Source of the DNA: Ampelomyces quisqualis
Taxonomy: Eukaryota; Ascomycota; Dothideomycetes; Pleosporales; Phaeosphaeriaceae
Reading direction: 5' to 3'
DNA length: 64,000 nt
Assembly: GCA_018398575.1 (NCBI GenBank)
Contig: JAGTXZ010000002.1
Coordinates: forward strand, 188,501 to 252,500
Of this stretch, positions 25,931 to 37,479 are shown piece by piece (the stretch's first letter is position 1; each line of letters begins with the position of its first letter). A program made the position numbers and the translations under genes. The notes below the pieces were generated by a model. It searched no databases and was not told the origin of the DNA. It saw nothing but the letters and a program-made list of their open reading frames with translations.

Positions 25931-26117
25931 TATAGTAAAGTAACATAGAAAGTAAGTCTAAAGAACGCTTAGGGTACAGCTAAGAGTATAGAGAAGATAT
26001 AATAGCTAAAGAGCTATTAGAAGATAACAACTAATATAACATAACACACCTAATAATAATATATTTAATTCTATATTAAATCTAATAAGCCTTGGAGGTA
26101 AATAACGCTCTACTATA
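25931..26117 (+). repeat. Element B 3' LTR
   Basis: 187 bp, begins TATAGTAAAGTAACAT and ends CGCTCTACTATA. It is the reverse complement of the C LTR with TG...CA reduced to TA...TA. It sits immediately 3' of a G-rich polypurine tract. Confidence 0.88.
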
Positions 26118-29100
26118 GTAGTCTTAGTAACTAAGAGGAAGTTCTATTTAGCCTTTGCAACCCTTAGAGGTAACATAAACTCTAATCTAAAGAAAGACTT
26201 AGATCTAAGAAAACTAAAGAATAGAGGTAAAGAAAGATTAAAGTTATATTCTTATCTCTATAAGTATAAGAAAAGATATAGCTAGAACCTAACAGATTGT
26301 TACTAACTAAAGACTATAATTACTAGATTAGCTCTACTAGGATCTAGACTAATTAAGATCTCTAATTTTAACTAGAAGAAGTTTCTTAAGCAGCTTAACA
26401 CCTCTAAGTAGACTTCTCTTAATAATAAGATTAAGAAAGCTAGTTAGATGCTACCTATTATAGCTAACAAGTAAAGTTCTAGAACTAAGGTAGTAATATA
26501 TCTAAGAGACGTTATAGCTATACCTATTAATCGAACTACTTGTAATTAGGAACCTAATATTACTAATCTAGACTTCAGCGTATATATAACTACGTTTACA
26601 GTCTTTTTACTTTTAAGAAGCACTATCGATAATAGAGCTAGCATAGTATACTTTGTTAATAATTAGTTACTTCTTGTTCTAGAAACATTTAGTTCTACCT
26701 ACTCTAAAGAAAGTGTTAAAGCTAGGATACAATTACTTCTAGTAGCTAGATATAGTAATTAAGTAATTAAGAACGTTTTGTATAGCCTAGACAGCCTATA
26801 TATAAGAAACCTAAAGCGTAAGAATATTAAGGTTATTTATAACTTCTACGTAAATATTATATGTATATTACTACTTAAGTAGATAGGTATATAGTGTAAA
26901 GGATTAGATAGTACTTTTTAATTTAGATTATATAAGTAAAATATTATTATACACAAGCTATATAAGGTGTATAACCTCTTGTTTATTAAATATAGCTAGA
27001 TGTTCCGCTACATTCTATAACTACTAATCCTGTATACTTTATATTAATCTAATATTACTTATTAAAGGAAAAATAACAAGAATCTATAGCACAGATAGTT
27101 AGGCTACCTAGGTTAGCGAGTACTCTAAGCTCTTACTTAGTTAGCCTAAAACGTCTTTATAAAAATACCTAAAAGAATTAATTGTAAAAACTATTTAGTT
27201 ACTTATGTAACTTAAGTTATCTTATAACAACTAAGGGAAAGATTACTCTAACTATCCTATTAGGTTTTATAGATCTATTTAATATCCTAACAAGAAGGCT
27301 TAATAAAGAATAGTCTTTAATTATTAAAAAAGACTACTTAGGCAAGCTGTTTAATAATAATCTGTAGAGTAAAACTTAAGTTACGATAATAAGAGTAATT
27401 AAGCAATTTGCAGCTTAAGTTAATAACAAATTTATATTAATAATTGTAGAGATCTATTAGGATAATAATACTGTAACTCTGCCTTAGAAAAGGCTTTTAT
27501 AGTATAAGAAGTAGGCAGATTAAAAGAGAATAGGAATACTACGCCTACTACTATACACGCATTAGCTAAAAAGATTAGCTAAGTAGGCAGGCTAGAAGCT
27601 AATTACCAACTTAATTAAGATGCGTACTAGAGCAAATCTACTAATTAAGCTCTAGCTACAGATTATAGATGCAGCAGCCTACGTACATAGCATATGCCTA
27701 TTAAAAATCTATAGTTTCTAATCCTTAAAAAAAGTCTTAGATGCGTAGTTTAGGCAATATTTCTAATTTTATAAGCTAGCAATTACTAGGCATAGAGCTA
27801 CTAATTTATGCCTAAATTAGAGTAGTATTTATACCTATAGCTATAGAGCGTATTCTCTTAATAACGACTTAGTAGTATGTAAGAGTAAGTATAAGTTTAA
27901 AGTTAATTCTTATAGCTTTATTAGATATCAAGTAGGCTATTAAGCGCCTAATATTAATTATATTTAGGTCTTATTTATTGATTAAGTAACTGCTTTAAGA
28001 GACGTTACTTTAAATAAATTAATATTCTATACTAGTAACTAAGAAGATAAGATACCTAAAAAGTAATCGCTTAAGATTATAGATATTCTACACGTTAGTA
28101 AACATAATAATTCTAGGCAGAATATTAACTTACTTATTCTACAGGATTAACTTAGCTAGAAAGTTACTAAAGTTGCTAAGTAACAGCTTAGGGGTAAGTA
28201 TCTAACTCTAAGGATTATAGAGACTAGCTAATCTTATAATTATAAAGAAGAGAAAGCAAAAGCTAAGAGAAATACTTGTAAAGCTATTTAGTTTTTAAAA
28301 ATCCTCTTGGACTAAAGTAAATATACTAGGCTTATTATACTAGAGGTAACTCTAGAACTAGATAAGGTATCTAGTATTAAGCGTATTAAGCGCATAGAAT
28401 CTATTAGCTAAGAACTATTACTAGGCTCTAAAAGAGCTGGCCTTTAAGTATCTAGGGATTAGATAGGATCTTAACAGGATAGGTATTAGCCTCTTCCTCT
28501 CCTACCCCTTAACCTAGAAGTAGTAAGTTAAAAGCTCTAGATAAAACAGAATTATAAAATCCTTCTATACAATTAAGTTGTTAACTATAGAAGGTAGTAC
28601 TAAAAATAAATTACCTAATAAGCAAATATATACTTCTTTACTACAAGAATAATTATAATAATAAGATTTAGAGTAATAGTATTAATATAGTAATTGTAGA
28701 TCTATTATTTATGGATTGCTAGAAGGGTAATTTTGGGACTACTTTTCTCCTAGGCCTTATAGAGGCCTAGACTAAGCGCTTAAGTAATAAAACACTAAAC
28801 GCTATAATTATATTAGCTATACTAAGTAATTAGAATTACTAAATAGTTAAGAAGCGTGCCTATAGAGAAAATATGCCTAAGCTGCCTAATATATAGAAGT
28901 AGATACTCGAATACCTAATAAAGAGCCTATTATTAGATACTTTACTTAAGGAAATTAACTAGCTGTACAAGAGGAGCACTTAGAAAAAAATTCTAAGGTA
29001 TAATTCTAAAGATAAACTAATCCTATTAAAATAGGTATAGGCCTATAAGTTTAATTAAGATAGGTACTTTCTAAAGTGTAAAGCTAGACTTGTAGTAAGA

Positions 29101-30341
29101 GAAGATTTCTAAGAGAAAGACTCTTTACTTACTACCTACGCTACAACACTTTTAGCTAAATCTTTTGCAATTACTATAGCTATCTTAGCTTACTTTAATC
29201 TTAAAATAATACAATATAACGTAGTTAGAGCGTTTTTAATATAATAATTATAGCTTATAATGTAGTAATCTATAATCTACTAGATAGATTAAAAAAAGGT
29301 AGATTATGTGTAAGGCTTTACTAAGCGCTCTACAGGCTTAGAGAATATCTATTACTTTAGTATAAGAAATTCTTAAATTTATTGCGCTAGATAGAACTAC
29401 TTATATCTAAAGAAGAACTATACTTATTCTTTACTAAGAATTAAACAGTCTTTCTAACTTTTTATATTAATAATATTCTACTCCTCTAATACAGGAATTA
29501 CAAACCTATAGCTAAGGATCTGCAGGTAAAAGTTACTTCTAAATACAAGATCTAGGATTAAGAACTAGTTAAAACGTTTATAGAGATTAGAGTTATCTAG
29601 AATAGAGTAGACAGAACAATTACTTTTGTTTACAACGCATATATTAACAATTACTAAGAAATCTAGTCTCTATAATAGATTATTCCCTCTAATACTACTA
29701 CTACCTAAAGAGCTATTTAAGAACACTTGAGAAGTAAGTAAGTAAGAAATAAAAGCTTATTAAGAAAGAGTTAAATTAGTCTTATATATAGCAATTATAA
29801 TTAAATAGACATTATCTATATAGTCTTAAAGCTATTCTATTTCTTAACTAATCCTTTAGATAAGTATATAAAAGCTATAGAATAGGTAGTTATATACCTG
29901 TATTAAACAATGTTTGATTTAATAGAGTATAGAGATTATAATTGTCTAGAAATAACTATGTGTAGAGATACCTCCTTTACTAATAATAAAGTTACTAGGC
30001 GTTCTTTATATAGTTATATAGTAATTCTATTTAGAGAAGCAATCTCTTAGAAAGCTACTAGGTAAGGATTTGTTAGTACCTTAATAATAGAAGTAGAGTT
30101 ACTTACTCTAAAATACGCAGCAAAGAAATCTATAGTGCTTAGCTAGTTTGTTAAAGAGCTAACGCTTAATCTAGAACACCTATAGAATATCTAGTATAAT
30201 AATTAGTAGACATTTAGACTAATTTAGAAAAGAAAAAGTAGATATTTACTAAACTTAGACATGTTAACATTTACAATATATAGCTTAGACTACGCTAGTA
30301 AATAGGTTTAGGGTACCCCCCTATAGGTAGTAGTTAAGTTG
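26118..30341 (+). mobile_element. Element D: RIPped copia-type element, 5' end missing
   Basis: Plus-strand copia pol. At about 27,085-27,140 the frame reads HR-stop-LGYLG, the GAG-pre-integrase HRRLGHL motif. RT follows near 29,200-29,340 (YNVVRAFL). From about 29,890 comes the YLYQT...FDLIEYRD...RRSLYSYIVILF series of copia RNase H. This last block is closely similar to the one in element H (49,570-49,390), so D and H are related. No 5' LTR is seen because B's LTR directly abuts it. A polypurine-like GGGTACCCCCC at 30,311-30,321 suggests the 3' LTR starts just after and is cut by element E. Confidence 0.75.
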
Positions 30342-30630
30342 TGTAACAAGCACATGCAAACACATGTTACATCTAATACCTTATTAGGCTTAGTAACAGA
30401 TTATTAAGGGGCTATACTAAAGGTACTCTAACACTACTCTAACTTAGTTACTACGCCCACTATAAGTATAAGCCTATAGCATTAGATAGAAGGCAAGTTT
30501 TTCTTGTCCTTCTGTACAAGACCTATAGGTGTATAGCTAATCTAGAATCTCTAATACAACACGCACTCCTATATGCCTCTAATACGTATCTAATTTAATC
30601 TTAATAGCTGTACCTACCTGCGTTGTTACA
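30342..30630 (+). repeat. Element E 5' LTR
   Basis: 289 bp, begins TGTAACAAGCACATG and ends GCGTTGTTACA. It aligns throughout with 36,821-37,108 with a single-base indel near CTCTAATAC/CTCGATAC. Confidence 0.92.
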
Positions 30631-30639
30631 TTACAAGAA

Positions 30640-31870
30640 AAACTTTATTCTACTAGTAATAGCATTCAGATAATATTACAATTTACTTTTGAAAAGATTG
30701 CGTTAAAACGTACAGAACAACATCTAAATTAGATCTGTTTGCAACCTTAAATCTATTAAACACAGTTAGGATCCCTTAGATCTCTTAACAGCTAAAGCCT
30801 TTAGGTTTAGATCTTCCTATTAATATATAGTTAGAATTACTTTAGTAAAAGTTGCGTTTAGCGCTACAATAGAAACTTAGAGACTATTAATAACCTAGGA
30901 GTATTAGAGGCAACGCTAATAACTCTCTCCAAAGAATTACTAACCCTAGGAGTCTTCCTCTAAGACGACTCTGTATTAACTGTAATAACCTAGCAATAAA
31001 GTGCCAAAGTAAAAAAGATAGACACTAAGGAATCTAGAGACAGACCCCCTTAGCCTAGAGCTAGACCTGTACCTCTACTAAATCCTACTCCTACCCAAAT
31101 AGAGGTTAATTAATTACAACAAGATTTAAAATAGGCGTTAGCAGAAATTAATTCTCTTAAGAAAGGACTAACCCCTTTAGTAGGTCTAGACAAACCTCTG
31201 CCTACTACTAAAACCCCTTAGAACCCTTCTGCACCCTGCTATTTATCTAACAGCTCTACATCTAAGCACTTATACTGTTATAAAGGTTCTTAACGTTTTT
31301 AATAATCTAAGAAAACGCCTAATATAGTGCAGTTAAGAGATAAGTACCCTCTTTAGAGTAGTTTTACTACTTATAGACAAAAATCACGCTAGGACTACAA
31401 GCCCCTAACCTAGGATTTAGGCACTAATAGAAGAACTTATTTAATTAGATAGTAGAACACCTTACTGCCTACAATATAGAGTAGAAGAACAATTCTAACC
31501 TAAGTATATTACTAGCTACTGCTAAATTGCTAATTAGGCAGGCCCTGCAAACCAATTTAGAGCTAAATTAGACTACTACCTCTAGCGCCCCAACACATTC
31601 TGCGCTAGCCTATTAATTAACAATAGTGCGTCTTCTTACAAAGACTTCTAAACCTAATTAATAGAAGACCTCTAGTAGTTGTTACAATTGCAGTAAACTA
31701 GAACACTACGCTAGTAATTGCACAAAGCCTTATATACGTTAGATTAAAGCTGTAGAAGTAGATAAGTTTAAAGATGCTCTAGAGCAACCTAACTAGGAGG
31801 TGTATTGTATAGGAAACAGAAGCGCCTAGAAGAAACCCTCTCTCTAGGCCTAAGCTAGTACAACCTTTTA
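30640..31870 (+). pseudogene. Element E gag
   Basis: Plus-strand coding remnant between 5' LTR and pol. Around 31,050-31,250 it encodes a Pro/Thr-rich stretch followed by a helical LQQDL..ALAEINSLKKGL segment of the kind found at the N-terminal side of gypsy Gag. No intact zinc knuckle recognised. Assigned mainly by position. Confidence 0.55.
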
Positions 31871-32239
31871 CACCTTAACCTTTATTATTTATTTTGCAGT
31901 CTCTATTTCCTTATACCTACGCTTCTCTATAACTAGGGTATTAGTTTACGCCTTAACACTCTTGTTAACACTAGTACTTAAGGTTTCCTATTTTTAAATT
32001 TATAAATTGTTTTATCTGTTTCTAAAGCTTTACATTAACCTATCTAGAAGCTTCCCTTCTAGGTTTAGGTGCGCAGCTTTAAGAATTAGATTACTTCTAC
32101 TGTTACTTAATATGTTTAACTACACTTAAATATTAATAGCTAAAAGATTTTGAACTATCTATTTCTTATCCTTAATCTTAGGTCTTAGGATTGTATACTT
32201 AGCCTCTAATAGTTAAGACAATTTAAGATTCAATTAGAC

Positions 32240-35200
32240 ATAGATAAGTTACAGTTTATTTGGCTATCTAAGTACCCCCGTTTATACAATCCTTTACCTC
32301 CTATCCCTACTGTTCTATATTAAGCCTTAGTGCTAGCTACTGTCTATCTTAATACACAACGACGCAACGCTCTATAGGAAAAAGAAGACTATTATATTAA
32401 AAACAGTTCTTACTATTCTTCTTCTTCTATTTATTGTATTAAGGGATGCTTAAAGCTGCTATCAGCACAAAAATTCTTAGAGATTCCTTATACCCTAACT
32501 AAGCAATCCCGCTTATAGTCTAAACTCTCTCTAACTACCTGCATTGCTCTTATTTCTGCCAACACATTCTACTTTATTATAAAGAAGCCCTAAAACAAGT
32601 TCTTTACAACTAGCCTATATAAGATTAATAGGATCCTTGCCTCTAAGGACAACGCAGCTAACTAATGTTAGTTAGATAAGTAATTACCTACCTGCTACTC
32701 CTAGTATTAGGATATATTTAGTAAATTAGCAGCAGATTAATTGCCTTCTTATTGTCTGTATAATTACAAGATTATCCTTAAAGAACTATTACTAAATGCG
32801 TTTAGTCTCCTGTACAAGCAGAATTAGGAGGAGCTTAAAGCTACTAAGGCCTACGTCTAGAAATACCTTTAGAAGGGTTTTATTAAGGCTAGCTAAAGTC
32901 CTTTTGCTCTACCTATCCTTTGTGTACACAAACCAAATAGAGACATACGCATCTGTGTAGATTACTAGAAGATTAACACCCTTACGTGCAAGAACATCTA
33001 TCTAATCCCTTGTATTAATAAGCTGTTGTTACGCCTCTCTAAAGCTAAGATCTTTACTAAGTTTAATATTAGAGCTGCCTTTAACAAAATTTATATAGAT
33101 CCTAACTCTAAAGAGTATACTACGTTCTAGACCTATTATAGTACCTATAAGTGCAAAGTGCTTCCTTTTGGCTTATACAATAGACTAGCTACGTATTAGC
33201 GTTATATAAATAATATACTAATTAATTATCTTAACAATTTCTGTATTGCGTATCTTAACAACATCCTAATCTACTCTAAGGATATAAATCTACACTAGGA
33301 ACACGTCTGAAAGGTCCTAGAGCGCCTACGTACTATAGGACTCTAAGTAGACATTTAGAAGAGTAAATTCTATATAACCTGCATAAAGTATCTAGGTTAC
33401 GTTTTACCAAACTAGGGCACTAAAGTTAACTCTAACAAGGTAGAAGCACTCTAAAACTAGGCTAAACCTACTACAATTACTAGCGTTAAGTTATTTTTTA
33501 GTTTTGCTAGTTTCTATTAACAATTTATTAAGGATTTCTTCTGTGTAGCTAAACTAATTATAAAGCTTTAGAGTCCTGCTATACTGTTTAAATAGACTAT
33601 AGACTGCTAATAGGCTTTTAATTAGATTAAAGCCTTACTTCTAGCTATTCCTACGCTATCTTATTTCTATCCTAAGTATAATACAAAGTTTAAAACTAAC
33701 GCGTCTAATAGAGTAATAGCAGGAGTACTCTCTTAGAAGCACTCTAATAACAAGTAGTACCCTGTAGTATTCTATAGTTACGCCCTATCTAGGGCTAAGC
33801 TTAATTAGGAAATATACAACAAAGAACTTTTTGCTATTCTAAAAGTGTTTAAGAAGTAAAGAGCTAAACTTACCTCTATATAGAGTTAAATCTAGGTATA
33901 TCTAGATTACTACTCCTTAGAATACTTTATAACTACTAAGGTTCTTAATGCACGTTAAGTATAATAGGCAGAGATTATTACTCCTTTTAATTTCTGCATT
34001 AAGTACACGCCTAGTAAGCTTAACAAGCAAGCTAATATCCTAAGCTAAAGGGAACAGGACGTTAGCAAAGTTAAGGCCGCCTAATAAGATAACAGATCTT
34101 GTGTACTTCTACGACCTAAACGCCTAAACCCTTAGGTTAACTCTAAACTAGCTTAGAACTACGTCTGTAACTAGCTAGAGATTAATATATTAGTTATTTT
34201 AGTCTATTCTATTAGTGCTCCTCTAAATCTTAACTTGTTAGAACTAATTAAAGCTCTATTAGCAGAGAATTGCTGCTCCTTTAAGAAAGAGCGTCTTAAG
34301 CTACTACAGCTGTATTACGTCTAAGAAGAACTACTGCTATATTACTTACGCCTTTATATACCTAGAGATTTCCTCTTGTGCACCTAACTAATTAGAGAGG
34401 CTTATAATTAGGTATCTACTGCTTACCTAAGCGCTATAAAGACGTATTAGCTTCTAGCCTAGCAATATTATTAGAAAGGTATAGAGGCTATATGTAAACG
34501 CTATGTACAAAACTGCGTATCCTGTTAGAGATCCTATCTAAGACAGCTCTGATCCTAAGGTTTCCCCTATCCGTTACTAATTCCTGATAGGCTTATGCAG
34601 CATCTGTGTATAGATTTCAAGAGCTTTCTAAAAGACTGTTATAGCTATAATCAAATTATAGTAATTATTAATTGTCTTTCTAAGTAAGCTATCTCTATCC
34701 CTTGCTACAAAACAATAGACACTTAACAAATAGCTTACTTGTTTATCTAATAGATATACTAATTTAGCTATACACCTAAAAGTATAGTGTCTAACTACAG
34801 ACCCTAGTTTGTGTTCTAATTCTAGTCTAAGTTCTGTAAGATCCTAGGCGTGCAAATCAAGCTTTCTACAGCCTACTATAAACAAACTAATAGATAAACT
34901 AAGATTATAAACAAGTATATTAATTAATAATTAAGGCCTTTTATATTCTATTACTAGGATAACTAGAGTAACCTCTTGCTAATAATTAATTAAGCCTAAG
35001 CTACAATGCTGCACTCCGCAATTAGTATAGCGCTGTACCAGCTCCTTTGTAGATCTAAACTGCGCTAAAGCTAGGATTAGTTATTATCTACTTTGAAACA
35101 CAAGGTTGCTAATGTTAAAGACGCCTTAAGCTTAGCTACTTGCATGTACAAAGCCTAGCGTACAGCTAAAGATAATATAGAAAAGGCTTAATAACGCATA

Positions 35201-35700
35201 GCTAGTAAAGTTAACAAACATTAATAACCTATTAATTAGTTAGTAGGTAACAAGGTTTACGTGTTAACCTAAAACCTATCTGTTACCTGCCTAAGTTGCA
35301 AACTTGTTAAATTGTAGGAGAGACTCTTTAAAGTTCTAGAACAAGTTAGGCATTTATTCTAATTAGAACTACTAAAAGGCTCTAAGATCTATAACGTGTT
35401 TGCTCTAGACGTCCTCTATAAGGACCCTAACAACCCCCTACCTAGTTAGCTAAGCCTAAACCTATCTAGCATTCTAATTTAAGGCGTTAAAGAATAGGAA
35501 GTTAAGAAGATTCTAGCTAGCAAGCTGTACTGCTCTATCCTAAAGTATTACGTAAAATAGGTAGGCTATAATCCTAACCCTACCTAGTATAATGCCTTAA
35601 ACTTTATAGGCGCCCTACACATATTGCAAGCGTTCTACAAACGCTATCTAAAATAGCTAGAACTTCTAGAAGCGTTAGCTAAGTAGATTACAGCATAGGA
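32240..35700 (+). pseudogene. Element E pol: RT, RNase H, integrase, chromodomain
   Basis: The best preserved pol in the window. At 32,925-32,990 KPNRDIRICVDY opens RT. At about 33,040-33,170 come KAKIFTKFNIRAAFNKI and the VLPFGLYN motif. At about 33,240 AYLNNILIYS is the YLDD active site with both Asp as Asn. IDFKSFLKDCY near 34,605-34,640 and TAYYKQTNR near 34,870 mark the integrase core. At about 35,480-35,650 VKKILASKLY...YVKQVGYNPNPTQYNAL is a chromodomain with its aromatic cage region. Chromodomains target chromoviruses to marked chromatin (family knowledge). Stops are scattered, mostly CAG/TGG to TAG. Confidence 0.85.
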
Positions 35701-35799
35701 AAAAGAAGTTAAAGATTTTACAGTATTGCAAGATAATTATATTAAGGAAATTAAACTTAGTATTGCAACTACTACACTAGTAGGTAACAGCTATTAATA

Positions 35800-36498
35800 A
35801 TAGAAGTCTTACTCTTCTATTAGATCTAACAGCAGACTGTTACTGCTACTAGTAGAATATTCTTAACTATCTAAATCCCTAGGTGCAGACACTAACGCAC
35901 TACTAGGTTATTCTCTATTCTAGCCCTGCTTACTGCAAGTACTAGCCTCTTGCTCTGCCTTTTGTGCCTTCTCCTACTCTACTAACTGTTTAGCCCTTAA
36001 TACTATTATAATATCTACTAGCTAGGTAACTATACTAGTTAACCTAGCTGTACTCCTCCTAAGCGCCCTAACCTCCTTAGCTATTCCTCTAACCTCTCTA
36101 GCTAGCTCCTCCCTCTAGTAATAAGCGCTAACTAACAAGTTAGCGTTGTTTAAGTTAGCTACTTATGTAGTGCCTACTTGCACTACAGCAGCTAACTAAA
36201 ACGCTGCGTCCTTAACAGTAACCTTCTGCTCTAACACAACTTTATTAGACTTATCTCTACCTAAAGTAGTAAACCTATAGTTAAGAGCCTTAGAAAGGCT
36301 ATTATACTCCTAGCCTGTATATAGGAGAACTAGGCAACACTTCTTATTTAAGAGCGTGTAATATACACACTTCTTAGAGATGTTTAAATAGAATCTAAAC
36401 TTAATATTAAACTAGCTGCAAGTAAAAGCTCTTGCAGCCTGCAGGCAAACAACCTAATAGGCTAGGAGATAAGCCTTAGAAGGGACAGGAATAGGCAT
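35800..36498 (-). pseudogene. Antisense accessory gene of element E: Cys array plus coiled coil
   Basis: Minus strand, opposite to gag-pol. A possible start Met is at 36,498-36,496 (MPIPVPSKAYLLAY). Then come Cys residues and a KKCVYYTLLNKKCC segment that fits Cx2[C]x6C, with the middle Cys read as Tyr (TAT, from TGT by RIP). A TTLGRDKSNK linker follows, then a long helical, charged stretch including REELAREVRGIAKEVRALRR and LRAKQLVE, which looks like a coiled coil. It ends near 35,800. Only RIP-type stops break it. Similar in plan to the antisense gene of element G. I do not know its function. Confidence 0.6.
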
Positions 36499-36820
36499 TG
36501 TATGTATCTACTATACAGTTAGCTAGTAATTAAGAAAGGATAAGGCTTAGATAGCTTTAGGTATACAAACGTAAGGAGAAGAGTGTAAGAAAGTAGTAAA
36601 CTAAGGGCTAGCCTTATATATATACTCTAAAAACTCTAGGTAAAGTTAGAAGAATAAACGCGCTGCTGCGCTAAGTAAAATAACAAAAAACAGCTATAAT
36701 GCGTTATTAGAAATTTAAAGTTAAGGTAAATAAGACTTTTAGAAAATTTTAGAAGGTATCTAAAAGCGCACTAATACAGACCTAATTGATAGAGACTATT
36801 GATTTCAAGAAGGAAGGTAA

Positions 36821-37108
36821 TATAACAAGTATATGCAAATACATGTTACATCTAATACCTTATTAGGCTTAGTAACAGATTATTAAGGGGCTACACTAAA
36901 GGTACTCTAATACTACTCTAACTTGGTTACTACGCCTACTATAAGTATAAGCCTATAGCATTAGATAGAGGGTAAGTTTTTCTTGTCCTTCTGTACAAGA
37001 CCTATAGGTGTATAGCCGATCTAGAATCTCGATACAACACGTACTTCTATATGCCTCTAATATGTATCTGATTTAATTCTAATAGCTATACCTACCTGCG
37101 TTGTTACA
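36821..37108 (+). repeat. Element E 3' LTR
   Basis: 288 bp, begins TATAACAAG (TG to TA) after a purine-rich AAGGAAGGTAA tract and ends GCGTTGTTACA. Confidence 0.92.
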
Positions 37109-37479
37109 GGTTTAGGTATAACCTAAGAGAGGTAGAGTAGGGTTTAGGTTATGCAGGAGCTAGAGTAGGGTTTAGGTTAGGGTATACAGCTTAGGAGGTT
37201 AAGGTTAGTTTGTTAGTTAGGTTTAAGTACCTGCTATAGGGTTATACTTATGCAGCGCCTCTAATCTAACGCCTGTAACAAGTATGTTACTTAGGGATAA
37301 AGTAGGGTAAAAGAAATAGGGGTATTTTAGCGTACATCCTAAAATAAGGTTATTGCAGGAACTAGGTTTAGGCACTATAGTTTAAAATTGCAGTTGTTTA
37401 ATTGGCTTTATAACCTGCCTATTATAGTTGTTTATTACAGGTTTTACCTTACTTGTTTTGGCTAGTTAAGAGCTGCTCT
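37109..37479. other. Unassigned RIPped spacer with GGTTTAGG-like motifs
   Basis: About 370 bp without coding signal. The first 120 bp hold several imperfect GGTTTAGG/GGTTAGGG words; these are not a true telomere array, because spacing and sequence vary. It may be the remainder of element D's 3' LTR interrupted by element E, but no second copy is available to prove it. Confidence 0.35.

Larger units (their letters stand above)
20037..26117 (+). mobile_element. Element B, segment 3: pol end, antisense region and 3' LTR
   Basis: Resumes element B after C. Bases 20,037-21,950 match the reverse complement of about 14,000-12,100 of C (end of RNase H and integrase, + strand). Bases 21,960-25,930 match the reverse complement of C's antisense region. 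The element ends in a 187-bp LTR at 25,931-26,117, inverted relative to C's LTRs as expected for opposite orientation. A purine tract (AGGGGGGAGA, 25,921-25,930) directly before the LTR is the polypurine tract and fixes B's 3' end. Heavily RIPped. Confidence 0.82.
30342..37108 (+). mobile_element. Element E: complete RIPped chromodomain gypsy element
   Basis: Two LTRs (30,342-30,630, 289 bp; 36,821-37,108, 288 bp) with TG/TA...CA ends bracket a + strand gag-pol. The domain order is gag, RT, RNase H, integrase, chromodomain: a chromovirus. After the chromodomain a separate minus-strand coding region (36,498-about 35,800) fills the space to the 3' LTR. No clean target duplication was found (AGTTG left, GGTTT right). 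A truncated inverted copy of its LTR is at 63,693-63,795. Inactive through stops. Confidence 0.87.

Noticed and set aside
37109..37230. True telomere or subtelomere end
   Set aside because: No exact TTAGGG tandem array, words are irregular, and unique genes and elements continue on both sides.
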